From the NCBI GenBank assembly GCA_050185825.1, contig JBFWZA010000008.1, forward strand, positions 220,125 to 284,124: DNA of 64,000 nucleotides, read 5' to 3'. The stretch is from SZUA-309 sp050185825 (GTDB taxonomy: Bacteria > Pseudomonadota > Gammaproteobacteria > Pseudomonadales > Azotimanducaceae). The notes beneath the pieces were generated by a model. That model was not told the DNA's origin. It searched no databases and saw only the letters and a program-made list of their open reading frames with translations. The position numbers were made by a program, and so were the translations under genes. Below, piece after piece: positions 17,952 to 26,841 of the stretch (within the stretch, counting starts at the first letter, position 1; each line of letters begins with the position of its first letter).

Positions 17952-20900
17952 ACCGAAGCGGCCTGTTACTGCTGATCGCCCTGCTGCCCTGCGCGAGCCT
18001 GGCAGCGCCGGAGTCGCTCACCGTGGGCGAGGCCGTGGAGCGGCACCTGTCGCCGGACATCGAGTTCACGCGCTGGAGCAGAGATCCGGCGCGTCTGGCG
18101 GAAGACGCGGGCGATCGCCTGGAAACCCGGGACGTGCTGCTCACGGAGCCGGAGACCATCAAGCTCAAGGACGTGGTGCCCCCCATCCGCTTCGAGTCCG
18201 GCGTGGCCGAGGTGCCGCAGAGCACGCTGACGGAGCTCAGGAAGGTGCTCGAGAGCATGCGCAACCGCGCCAACGTCCGGCTCAACCTGGTGGGTCATGC
18301 CGACAACCAGCGGCTGTCGCCGGCGCTTGCACAACGCTACGGCGACAACGATGGTCTTTCCCGCGAGCGTGCGGGGGAGGTGGCCGAGCTGTTCCAGCGG
18401 GCGTTGGACCTGCCGCCGGAAGCCGTGTCGTACGAGTGGGCGGGAGACCGGCAGCCCGTGGCGAGCAACGACACGGAAGCCGGCCGGGCCCTGAACCGCC
18501 GCGTGGAGGTGGAGGTCTGGTTCGACGTGCTCACCGACGTCGTTGCCGAGGAGGAGTACGTGGTGACCGATGATATCCGGCAGATCAAGGTCTGCCGGAT
18601 GGAAACGGTGTGCAAGCTCCGCTACGTGGAAGGGCATGCGCGACGGGCTCGCGTGCAGAATCTCGTCGCGCCGCTGCACTACGACGTCGCCTCTCTGGAG
18701 GTGCCGCCCGGATTCGTCGCCCAGATACAGCAGACGCTGGACAATCTCAGCGACCGGCAGAACGTGGTCGTCCGCTTCGTCGGCCATACGGACGACGGTG
18801 CGCTGGCGGATCGGGACGCGCGGATCTACGGCGACCATCTGAGCCTTTCCAGGGCCAGGGCGCATCGGATCGCGCTGGCCGTCAAGGATCAGCTCGGCCT
18901 GGCGGCTCTCGCCGTGGAGAGCGACGGCTATGGTGACAGTCGCAGCGTCGCCAGCAACGCAACGGCCGAGGGCCGGGCGCTGAACCGGCGCATCGAGGTG
19001 GAGTTCTGGTACGACGATGCTCTGCAGGAGCTCCCGGGAGAGCCGCAGCTGTGTCCCGCCGACGCGGCGTCCGAAACGGTGACCCGCGTCTACGATCCGC
19101 CCTGGGGGAAAATCCCGGTGCTGGAGCTCGACCAGGGTCAGCCGATCGTTCCGAACGGCTACTACGAGAAGCTCTCGCGGGCGCTCGCCGACGTCGCGGA
19201 TCGCAGTGGCGCACGCCTGCGCTTCATCGGCTACACGGGCAACGAGACCCTCGACCGCCGGACGGCCCTCGTCTACGGAGACGATGTGGGGCTTTCCGCG
19301 GCCCGCGCGCGGCGGAGCATGGAGACCGTAGCCGCGGCACTGGGGCTCGACGCCGGGCAGGTGGAGCACGAGGGTCGGGGCTACCTGCAGTCGAAGGACG
19401 TGGTCAACGCGGGCTTCGTGCAGGGTCAGACATCGTTTGTGGAGGTGCAGGTCGTCTATGACGAGCTGGCGCTGCTCGATGACTACGAGGGTGTGGAGGT
19501 CTCGCCGCTCACCCGTGAGCTCACCCCCGAGAATCCCTTCGCGCTCAACCTGATGCGCATCACGGTGGATGGCGAGCCCATCGACGATCCCGAGCGCAGC
19601 TCGTCCGATGTACAGCGCTGCACGGATGTGGCGATGGAGCAGCGGGACATCCGCTTCCGGTTCGACAACCTGACGGCCGAGCCCCGACTCGGCGTCGCGG
19701 CCAGCACGGACACGGTGCAGATCCACACCCTGAACCCGGCGGTGGCGGTCGCCGCGCCCGTCCGTTTCCGGATGTACAGCAACTATGCGCCCTACATCGA
19801 ACGCTCCGAGGTCCGCCTGTTCGACGATTCGGCGTCGCTGCAGTCCGAGCCGGTGGTGGTGCTGCCCGTTCTTGCCGATGGGTCGGCCGAGTGGCGACCC
19901 GAGACCCAGGATTTCACCGGGCCGGTGGAGAAGCTCAAGTACGTGCTGCGCGCCTACGGCGCCGGCGGCGCGTTCGACGAGACCGCACCCCGCCCGCTCT
20001 GGCTGGCGCACTCCGGCGTCACGCCGGCGGAGCTCTATGCCCGCTCTGCGGAGCCCGTGGTGGAAACGGCCGACCGGACGGGCCTCGCAAGCTTCGGCCG
20101 TGACACCCTGGCACTGCAGAACATCCCGATTCACAGCGGCACGGTGACTGTTCAGGGCGCAGGCCTCGCGCCGGACGAGTCGGTCTGGGTGGCGGGCAGC
20201 CCGGTACCTCGGGATGCGCAGGGTAGGTTCATCGCCGAATCGGTGCTGCCGGAAGGCGCGCACACGGTCGAGGTGGCGGTGCTGGACCAGCAGGGCGGCG
20301 GAGAGCTGTATCTGCGGGATCTGGAGTTCAAGAAGACGGACTGGTTCTACGCCGGTATGGCCGATTTCACCTGGTCGCAGAGCAGCAGCAGCGACACGGC
20401 GGATCTCTTCCTCGGTGACAATCCGAGCCACGACTTCGACAGCTCCGTCGACGGCCGGATCGCCGCCTACGCATCGGGTCAGTTCGGCAACGGCTGGGGG
20501 CTCACCACCAGCGTCGATACCCGGGAGGAAGAGCTCGGCGAGCTGTTCAGCAACTTCCTCGGCAAGGAGCCCGGTTCGCTGTTCCGTCGCATCGATCCGG
20601 ACTACCACTACCCGACGTTCGGTGACGACAGCACCGTGGCCGAGCTAGCGCCCACCCAGGGCAAGCTCTATCTGAAGCTCGACAGGAACGACAGCTACGG
20701 ACTCTGGGGCAACTATCGGGTGGCCTACGCGGAGAACGAGCTGGCCCGGGTGGACCGGGGGCTCTACGGCGGCCAGGGCCACTACGAGTCGCTCGCCACC
20801 ACCACGTTCGGCGACAAGCGCCTGGTCGTCGACGGCTTTGCCGCCGAGCCGGGCACCATCCCGAGCCGGGAAGAGTTCCGGGGTACCGGCGGCTCGCTCT

Positions 20901-23038
20901 ACTACCTGCACCACCAGGACATCCTGATCGGCTCCGAGAGCCTGCACATCGAGGTGCGCGACAAGGTCTCGGGGCTGGTCACCGGCGTCGTCAACCTGGC
21001 CCCGTCCACGGACTACGACGTGGACTACCTGCAGGGCACCGTGCTGCTGGCGAAGCCCCTGGCGGCGACGGTGAGCGATTCGCTGCTGGTCAGAACCGGC
21101 AGCGACAGCGGCGACGAGGCCTATCTCGTGGTCCGCTACGAGTACACGCCGGGCTTCGACGAAGTGGACGCGCTGTCCGTCGGTGGGCAGGCGCACTACT
21201 GGCTCACGGACCGGTTCAAGGTCGGCATGATGGCCAGCGAGAACAGCAACGACGACAGCCAGTTCGAGAGCAGCCTCAAGGCAGGAGACGTCACTTACCG
21301 GCTGAGCGCCGGGTCGTGGGTGAAGGTGCAGGGTGGCTGGAGCGAGGGGCTGCAGGCTCAGTCGCTGTCGTCGGCTGACGGTGGTTATGGGTTCCTCGGC
21401 GAGAACGATCCGCTGGTGATGGACACGCGTGCTGCCGCCTACCGCGGCGACCTGAGCGTCGATCTCGGCGATCTCTCGGAACGGTTCGGCGGCCGCTTCA
21501 CGCTCTACGGCCAGACCCAGGACGCCGGGTACTCGGCACCCGGCCTCGAGACGCTCACCGATACGGAAAGCTTCGGCGGCACGCTGCAGCTGCCGATCAC
21601 GGACAGGCTGTCGATCAGCAGCAAGTCGGACGTGGTCTCCCAGGACGTGGGGCTGGATCTCGCGGCCCATGAGCTCGACCTGGGCTATCAGTTCAATCCG
21701 CGCTGGAAGCTCAGCGGCGGTGTCCGCCACGACGACCGGGACATCAACACGCCCGTACCATCCGTCACGCAGAACACCGGCGCGAGGACGGACGCGGTGC
21801 TGCAGCTCGGTTACGACGTGCGCGGCCGCTGGAGCGCCTACGGCTTCGTTCAGGACACGGTGTCGGTGAGCGGCGAGCGCGAGTCCAACGGCCGTTTCGG
21901 CATGGGTGGCGCCTTCATGATCTCCGAGCGGATGAAGCTGAACGGCGAGATTTCCGATGGGGATCAGGGCCTCGGCGGCAGGCTGGGCACCGAGTACCTG
22001 CAGTCGGAGAGAACGAGCTTCTATCTCAACTACGCTCTGGAGAACGAGCGCACGGACAACGGCCTTCGCGGGACACGGGGGGGCGAAGGCAGCCTGGTCA
22101 GCGGCATGAAGACCCGGCTGTCGGACAGCGCCAGCGTCTACGTGGAGGAACGCTACCAGCACGGTCGTTCCATGACCGGTCTGACCCACGCCACCGGCGT
22201 CACGCTCACCCCTTCCGAGCGCTGGAATTTCTCGGTGGGCAGCGACATCGGGACGCTCGAGGATCGGACCACCGGAGCGGAAACGGACCGCACGGCCGGC
22301 AATGTGAACATCGGCTTCGGGACGGAAGATCTGCAGCTCTCGAGCGGCGTGGAGTACCGCAACGACGAGGTGGAGCAGCCGGACGCGACGGCCACCAAGC
22401 GGAAGTCCTGGCTGTATCGGAACACGTTCCGCTGGCAGATGAATCCGGCATCACGGCTGCTCGGCAAGTTCAACTACGCCACCAGCGACAGCTCTCTCGG
22501 CGCCTTCTTCGACGGTGAGTACACCGAGGCGGTGCTTGGTTATGCGTTCCGTCCGGTGCGTCACGACCGGCTGAACGCGCTGATCAAGTACACCTACTTC
22601 TACAACGTGCCGACCACGGGCCAGGTCACCCAGTCCAATGCGGCCTCGGAGTATCTGCAGAAGAGTCATATCGCTGCCGTCGACGTCACCTATGACCTCA
22701 GTGCCCGGTGGCGCGTCGGCGGCAAGTACGCCTACCGGCTCGGCGAGATCAGCCTGGATCGCGACGACCCCTCGTTCTTCGACAACTCCGCCAGCCTCTA
22801 CGTGGTCCGCACGGACTATCGTCTGCGGGAGAACTGGGAGCTGCTCCTCGAAGGCCGGATGCTCGAGATGCAGGACATCGGCGAGCAGCGCGCCGGTGCG
22901 CTCGTGGCGGTGTCCCGTTATTTCGGAGATCACTTCAAGGCCGGCGTGGGCTACAACTTCACGGACTTCTCCGACGATCTCACGGATCTCGACTTCGACC
23001 ATCAGGGTCTGTTCCTCAACCTGACCGGCGCGTTCTGA
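17948..23038 (+). CDS. Outer-membrane protein with three OmpA-like domains and a C-terminal beta barrel
   Basis: A 1696-residue protein. Signal peptide 1-20. OmpA-like domains lie at ~78-198 ('GLSRERAGEVAELFQRAL' and 'GRALNRRVEVEVW'), ~237-355 ('LSLSRARAHRIALAVKDQ' and 'GRALNRRIEVEFW') and ~377-505 ('GLSAARARRSMETVAAAL'); the third lacks the NRR element. Residues ~515-790 hold beta-sandwich-like modules ('GTVTVQGAGLAPDESVWVAG'). Residues ~798-1696 form a long run of alternating amphipathic strands ending in Phe ('LFLNLTGAF'), the signature of a BAM-assembled barrel. No TonB-box/plug pattern is seen. The ATGA overlap couples it to the DUF11 protein. It could anchor to peptidoglycan and form the outer-membrane pore or platform of the machine. 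Confidence 0.87.
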   Translation: MNRSGLLLLIALLPCASLAAPESLTVGEAVERHLSPDIEFTRWSRDPARLAEDAGDRLETRDVLLTEPETIKLKDVVPPIRFESGVAEVPQSTLTELRKVLESMRNRANVRLNLVGHADNQRLSPALAQRYGDNDGLSRERAGEVAELFQRALDLPPEAVSYEWAGDRQPVASNDTEAGRALNRRVEVEVWFDVLTDVVAEEEYVVTDDIRQIKVCRMETVCKLRYVEGHARRARVQNLVAPLHYDVASLEVPPGFVAQIQQTLDNLSDRQNVVVRFVGHTDDGALADRDARIYGDHLSLSRARAHRIALAVKDQLGLAALAVESDGYGDSRSVASNATAEGRALNRRIEVEFWYDDALQELPGEPQLCPADAASETVTRVYDPPWGKIPVLELDQGQPIVPNGYYEKLSRALADVADRSGARLRFIGYTGNETLDRRTALVYGDDVGLSAARARRSMETVAAALGLDAGQVEHEGRGYLQSKDVVNAGFVQGQTSFVEVQVVYDELALLDDYEGVEVSPLTRELTPENPFALNLMRITVDGEPIDDPERSSSDVQRCTDVAMEQRDIRFRFDNLTAEPRLGVAASTDTVQIHTLNPAVAVAAPVRFRMYSNYAPYIERSEVRLFDDSASLQSEPVVVLPVLADGSAEWRPETQDFTGPVEKLKYVLRAYGAGGAFDETAPRPLWLAHSGVTPAELYARSAEPVVETADRTGLASFGRDTLALQNIPIHSGTVTVQGAGLAPDESVWVAGSPVPRDAQGRFIAESVLPEGAHTVEVAVLDQQGGGELYLRDLEFKKTDWFYAGMADFTWSQSSSSDTADLFLGDNPSHDFDSSVDGRIAAYASGQFGNGWGLTTSVDTREEELGELFSNFLGKEPGSLFRRIDPDYHYPTFGDDSTVAELAPTQGKLYLKLDRNDSYGLWGNYRVAYAENELARVDRGLYGGQGHYESLATTTFGDKRLVVDGFAAEPGTIPSREEFRGTGGSLYYLHHQDILIGSESLHIEVRDKVSGLVTGVVNLAPSTDYDVDYLQGTVLLAKPLAATVSDSLLVRTGSDSGDEAYLVVRYEYTPGFDEVDALSVGGQAHYWLTDRFKVGMMASENSNDDSQFESSLKAGDVTYRLSAGSWVKVQGGWSEGLQAQSLSSADGGYGFLGENDPLVMDTRAAAYRGDLSVDLGDLSERFGGRFTLYGQTQDAGYSAPGLETLTDTESFGGTLQLPITDRLSISSKSDVVSQDVGLDLAAHELDLGYQFNPRWKLSGGVRHDDRDINTPVPSVTQNTGARTDAVLQLGYDVRGRWSAYGFVQDTVSVSGERESNGRFGMGGAFMISERMKLNGEISDGDQGLGGRLGTEYLQSERTSFYLNYALENERTDNGLRGTRGGEGSLVSGMKTRLSDSASVYVEERYQHGRSMTGLTHATGVTLTPSERWNFSVGSDIGTLEDRTTGAETDRTAGNVNIGFGTEDLQLSSGVEYRNDEVEQPDATATKRKSWLYRNTFRWQMNPASRLLGKFNYATSDSSLGAFFDGEYTEAVLGYAFRPVRHDRLNALIKYTYFYNVPTTGQVTQSNAASEYLQKSHIAAVDVTYDLSARWRVGGKYAYRLGEISLDRDDPSFFDNSASLYVVRTDYRLRENWELLLEGRMLEMQDIGEQRAGALVAVSRYFGDHFKAGVGYNFTDFSDDLTDLDFDHQGLFLNLTGAF

Positions 23039-23117
23039 GGAACGGGCGCTCCCGGCACCGGCAGACGTGGAACTCGAACCCTGGTAAAGGCCCCCGCTTT
23101 GCAGGCAGAATTCCGAC

Positions 23118-23591
23118 ATGCCCATACCCATGACCCAGGAAGGCGCAGACGCGCTGCGTGAGGAGCTTCAGCGCCGGAAGTCCGTGCTGCGCGCGGAGAT
23201 CACCCAGGCCATCGCGGAAGCGCGCGAGCATGGTGATCTCAAGGAAAACGCGGAGTACCACGCGGCCCGCGAGCAGCAGAGCTTCAACGAAGGGCGTATC
23301 AAGGAGATCGAGAGCAAGCTGGCCGACGCGCAGATCATCGACATCAGCCGGATCGCGCCCTCCGGCAAGGTCATCTTCGGCTCCACCGTCACGCTGATCG
23401 ACGCGGACAGCGGGCAGGAAACCCGCTACAAGATCGTCGGCGAGGACGAGGCGGATCTTAAAGCAGGCAAGATATCCGTCATGTCACCCATCGCCCGGGC
23501 GATCGTCGGCAAGAGCGTCGGCGACGTGGCGGTCGTGAAAACGCCGAGCGGCGAGCGGGAATACGAGGTGGAAGCGGTCGAGCACCTGTAG
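23118..23591 (+). CDS. greA: Transcription elongation factor GreA
   Basis: GreA rescues backtracked RNA polymerase by stimulating transcript cleavage. The 157-residue length is normal. The N-terminal coiled coil carries the acidic-tip region 'EAREHGDLKENAEYHAAREQ' (about residues 34-53), and the C-terminal FKBP-like domain includes 'GSTVTLIDADSGQETRY' and 'SPIARAIVGKSVGD'. A second in-frame Met (residue 5) is the alternative start. It lies 79 bp after the envelope cluster on the same strand and is convergent with yhbY. Confidence 0.97.
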   Translation: MPIPMTQEGADALREELQRRKSVLRAEITQAIAEAREHGDLKENAEYHAAREQQSFNEGRIKEIESKLADAQIIDISRIAPSGKVIFGSTVTLIDADSGQETRYKIVGEDEADLKAGKISVMSPIARAIVGKSVGDVAVVKTPSGEREYEVEAVEHL

Positions 23592-23614
23592 CTCGGGCGC
23601 CCCGCGGCGGCCAT

Positions 23615-23654
23615 CCCGACACCTACATGTCCCCGACACCTACATATATAGGTG
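23615..23654. repeat. Direct repeat plus short hairpin between greA and yhbY
   Basis: CCCGACACCTACAT occurs twice, at 23615-23628 and 23632-23645, with a 17-bp period. The second copy forms one arm of the inverted repeat CACCTA-CATATA-TAGGTG (23637-23654). It lies between two converging genes, so a bidirectional transcription end or a small REP-like element is possible. There is no strong U-run on either side. Confidence 0.5.
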
Positions 23655-23674
23655 CATGAGACGGGTGTGGAGGG

Positions 23675-23995
23675 TCAGCGCGGCGCTCCGATGCCTCCCG
23701 CCCGCAGGACGTTGGAGAGATCCGCCCGGGCCTCCGGGTTGTGACGATACAGCACCAGCACCTTGCCGATGCGCTGCACCACCTCTGCCCGGCAGGCATC
23801 CGTCAGCGCCGCACCCAGGGCCTGGCGGGCCTCCCGATCCTCCGCGTTGACCTTCACCTTGATCAGCTCGTGGTCGTTCAGTGCCCGATCCGTTTCGGCG
23901 ACCAGCGCATCGGACACGCCGGCGTCGCCGACGATGACGACCGGATGCAGGTGGTGGGCGATCTGACGGAGCCGCTTCCGGGTGGCGTTGTCCAC
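23675..23995 (-). CDS. yhbY: CRS1/YhbY family RNA-binding protein
   Basis: A 106-residue KH-like RNA-binding protein associated with pre-50S ribosomal subunits. The GTG at 23995 is taken as start because GAGG lies upstream and the protein then opens as family members do ('RKRLRQIAHHLHPVVIVGD'). The core continues 'GVSDALVAETDRALNDHEL', 'IKVKVNAEDREARQALG' and 'VVQRIGKVLVLYRHNPEA', all conserved positions. It is divergent from rlmE, the standard arrangement next to greA in Pseudomonas-type genomes. Confidence 0.92.
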   Translation of the reverse strand: MDNATRKRLRQIAHHLHPVVIVGDAGVSDALVAETDRALNDHELIKVKVNAEDREARQALGAALTDACRAEVVQRIGKVLVLYRHNPEARADLSNVLRAGGIGAPR

Positions 23996-24091
23996 GGACG
24001 AAGCCTCGGCGGGGTGGAGTGAGGGACGCGCATTGTAGGGGTGTCCCGCCGATGCGCAAGCCCTCCAGAGTCGATCGGGTATCATGCGGCC

Positions 24092-24742
24092 ATGGAACGG
24101 CAGCGCGGAAATCGCAGGAAACGGAGCAAATCCAGCGAGCGGTGGCTTGCCCGGCAGCGCAAGGATCCGTTCGCCAGGCAGGCCGCAAAGACCGGCCGGA
24201 TCAGCCGCGCGCACTACAAGCTCGAGCAGCTCGACGAGCGGTTCAGGCTGCTCAAGCCCGGCATGCGGGTGCTCGAGCTGGGGGCGGCGCCCGGGGGCTG
24301 GACCCGCTACGTGGAGGAGCGCATCGCGCCGGGCGGGCTGCTCATCGCGGTGGACGAGCGGCCGGTGGCGGTGGGTGCGGATACCATTCTGCTCGACGGT
24401 CTGTTCGGCACCCCTGATATTGACAACAAAATAGATGAATGCCTCGACGGTCGCCCGGTGGATCTTGTTTTGTCCGATATGGCGCCCAATATCAGTGGTA
24501 TCCGGGCCGCGGACCAGGCCCGGGCCATGGAGCTGGCAGAGCTGGCCGAGGCAGCGGCCGACCGCTGGCTGAAGCCGGGTGGCAGCCTGGTGGTGAAGGT
24601 CTTTCAGGGTGAAGGCGTCGAGGACTGGATCCGTCGCATCCGCAGTAAGTACAAGGCGTTCCGGCAGGTGAAGCCCGAAGCCTCCCGGCCCGACTCCCGG
24701 GAGATGTTCGCCGTCGCCAGGCAGTTTCGACGCGGCGGTTGA
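24092..24742 (+). CDS. rlmE: 23S rRNA (uridine-2552-2'-O)-methyltransferase RlmE
   Basis: RlmE (FtsJ/RrmJ) methylates U2552 of 23S rRNA in a late step of 50S assembly. The ATG at 24092 gives 216 residues with the usual basic N-terminus ('RQRGNRRKRSKSSERWL'). SAM motif I is 'VLELGAAPGGWTRY'. The K-D-K-E catalytic set can be located in 'RAHYKLEQLDERF' (Lys), 'VLSDMAPNISG' (Asp), 'SLVVKVFQGEG' (Lys) and 'RPDSREMFAVA' (Glu). It precedes ftsH on the same strand. Confidence 0.95.
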   Translation: MERQRGNRRKRSKSSERWLARQRKDPFARQAAKTGRISRAHYKLEQLDERFRLLKPGMRVLELGAAPGGWTRYVEERIAPGGLLIAVDERPVAVGADTILLDGLFGTPDIDNKIDECLDGRPVDLVLSDMAPNISGIRAADQARAMELAELAEAAADRWLKPGGSLVVKVFQGEGVEDWIRRIRSKYKAFRQVKPEASRPDSREMFAVARQFRRGG

Positions 24743-24925
24743 GGCCGACGGCGGGCGCGACCCGGCGGTGGGCGAGTCCCCGGAGCGTGCCGTTCACGGA
24801 GACGTGACGCACATCCGCCGATCATGTGGTCCAAAGAAACGAAGCAGAAAGTGGTGTAGGCTACCTCTGCACACATCGATTACCAGGCAAGCTGCCCACC
24901 GGATCGGGCAGAAGAGGATAAGTCC

Positions 24926-26830
24926 TTGACAGATATGGGAAAAAATTTGCTGCTGTGGCTCATCATCGCCGCAGTGCTGCTCACGGTCTTCAACAATTTC
25001 AACGTCAAGCCCGAGCCTGAAACCGTCAGCTACACCGACTTCATCGAGCAGGTTCGCACCGACCAGGTGGCGCGGGTGGAAATCGACGGCCTGGTCATTC
25101 GGGGTCAGAAGACCAACGGTGACGACTTCCAGGTGGTCCGCCCGAACATGGACGACCCCAAGCTGCTGGACGACCTCTACAACCACAATGTGGAAACCGT
25201 GGGCCGGCTGCCCGAGCAGCAGAGCATCTGGGCTCAGCTCCTGGTCGCCAGCTTCCCCATTCTCATCATCATTGCCGTGTTCATGCTGTTCATGCGCCAG
25301 ATGCAGGGCGGCAGCGGTGGCCGTGGCGGTCCCATGGCATTCGGCAAGTCGAAGGCCCGGCTGCTCTCCGAGGACCAGATCAAGACCACCTTCGCCGACG
25401 TGGCAGGGGTGGACGAAGCGAAGGAAGACGTGCAGGAGCTGGTGGAGTTCCTGCGCGATCCCGGTAAGTTCCAGCGGCTCGGCGGTCGCATTCCCAGGGG
25501 CATCCTGATGGTGGGACAGCCGGGCACCGGCAAGACGCTGCTCGCCAAGGCCATCGCCGGCGAAGCGAAGGTGCCGTTCTTCTCGATCTCGGGGTCGGAC
25601 TTCGTGGAGATGTTCGTCGGGGTCGGTGCCTCACGTGTGCGCGACATGTTCGAGCAGGCCAAGAAGCAGGCGCCCTGCATCATCTTCATCGACGAGATCG
25701 ACGCGGTGGGTCGGCACCGGGGCGCAGGCCTCGGCGGCGGTCACGACGAGCGCGAGCAGACGCTGAACCAGCTGCTCGTGGAGATGGACGGCTTCGAGGC
25801 CAACGACGGCATCATCGTCATCGCCGCCACCAACCGGCCCGACGTCCTCGACCCGGCGCTGCTGCGCCCCGGCCGTTTCGACCGGCAGGTGGTGGTGCCG
25901 CTGCCGGACATCCGCGGACGGGAGCAGGTGCTGAAGGTGCACATGCGCAAGGTGCCGCTGTCCGATGACGTGGATCCAGCCATCATTGCCCGCGGCACGC
26001 CGGGCTTCTCCGGCGCGGATCTGGCCAACCTGGTGAACGAAGCGGCGCTGTTCGCAGCGCGCGGCGGCAAGCGCCTGGTGGAGATGGACGAGTTCGAGAA
26101 GGCCAAGGACAAGATCATGATGGGCGCCGAGCGCAAGTCCATGGTCATGTCCGAGAAGGAGAAGCGGAACACGGCTTATCACGAGGCGGGGCACGCCATC
26201 GTCGGCCGGATGGTGCCGGATCACGACCCGGTCTACAAAGTGACGATCATCCCCCGAGGCCGCGCCCTTGGGGTGACCATGTTCCTGCCGGAAGAGGACC
26301 GCTACAGCCTGACGCGGCAGACGGTGAAGAGCCAGATCTGCTCGCTGTTCGGCGGCCGGATCGCCGAGGAGCTGATCCTCGGACCCGAGTACGTGACCAC
26401 CGGTGCCTCCAACGACATCGAGCGGGCGACGAACCTCGCCCGCAACATGGTCACGCGCTGGGGCCTGTCCGATACCCTCGGGCCGGTGATGTACGACGAG
26501 GACGACGGCGAGGTGTTTCTCGGCATGTCCGGCGGCGTGAAGCCGAAGCCGTTCTCGGACGAAACGGCGCGCGCCATCGACGTGGAAGTCCGGAAGATCA
26601 TCGACGACTGCTACACCACGGCGAAGCGGATCCTCACCGAAAACGAGGACAAGCTGCACCTGATGGCCGACGCGCTGATCGAGTTCGAGACCATCACCAG
26701 TGATCAGATCGATGACATCATGGCGGGCGCCAAGCCGCGTGACCCTGCCGATCTGCCACCACCGCCCGCCCGGAAGCCGGCGGGTGAGAGTGGAGAGTCA
26801 CCCATCGGGGGGCCGGCCGAGGACCACTGA
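24926..26830 (+). CDS. ftsH: ATP-dependent zinc metalloprotease FtsH
   Basis: Membrane-anchored AAA+ protease that degrades misfolded membrane proteins and regulators such as LpxC and sigma-32. 634 residues: TM1 at ~8-24, TM2 at ~107-127 ('ASFPILIIIAVFMLFMRQM'), Walker A 'GQPGTGKT' at ~197-204, Walker B 'CIIFIDEIDAVGRHRG', and the zinc site 'HEAGH' at ~419. The start is TTG at 24926 with AGAGGA upstream; an ATG three codons later (24935, 'MGKNLLLWL') also fits the family. The tail is Pro-rich. It begins a run into folP and glmM. Confidence 0.97.
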   Translation: MTDMGKNLLLWLIIAAVLLTVFNNFNVKPEPETVSYTDFIEQVRTDQVARVEIDGLVIRGQKTNGDDFQVVRPNMDDPKLLDDLYNHNVETVGRLPEQQSIWAQLLVASFPILIIIAVFMLFMRQMQGGSGGRGGPMAFGKSKARLLSEDQIKTTFADVAGVDEAKEDVQELVEFLRDPGKFQRLGGRIPRGILMVGQPGTGKTLLAKAIAGEAKVPFFSISGSDFVEMFVGVGASRVRDMFEQAKKQAPCIIFIDEIDAVGRHRGAGLGGGHDEREQTLNQLLVEMDGFEANDGIIVIAATNRPDVLDPALLRPGRFDRQVVVPLPDIRGREQVLKVHMRKVPLSDDVDPAIIARGTPGFSGADLANLVNEAALFAARGGKRLVEMDEFEKAKDKIMMGAERKSMVMSEKEKRNTAYHEAGHAIVGRMVPDHDPVYKVTIIPRGRALGVTMFLPEEDRYSLTRQTVKSQICSLFGGRIAEELILGPEYVTTGASNDIERATNLARNMVTRWGLSDTLGPVMYDEDDGEVFLGMSGGVKPKPFSDETARAIDVEVRKIIDDCYTTAKRILTENEDKLHLMADALIEFETITSDQIDDIMAGAKPRDPADLPPPPARKPAGESGESPIGGPAEDH

Positions 26831-26841
26831 CGTTCCCGGCG

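Noticed and set aside
17966..20608. An 880-codon reverse-strand open frame opposite the OmpA-barrel gene
   Set aside because: Same reason: low-complexity translation, no domain or ribosome-binding site, and it lies opposite well-supported OmpA domains.
2997..23038. The cluster as a prophage, conjugative element or type VI-like secretion locus
   Set aside because: No integrase, transposase, relaxase, capsid, tail, VipA/VipB or ATPase genes, no flanking direct repeats, and codon use looks like the neighbours.
17948..23038. The barrel protein as a TonB-dependent receptor
   Set aside because: No TonB box or plug-domain pattern precedes the barrel; the N-terminal half is OmpA-like and Ig-like modules instead.
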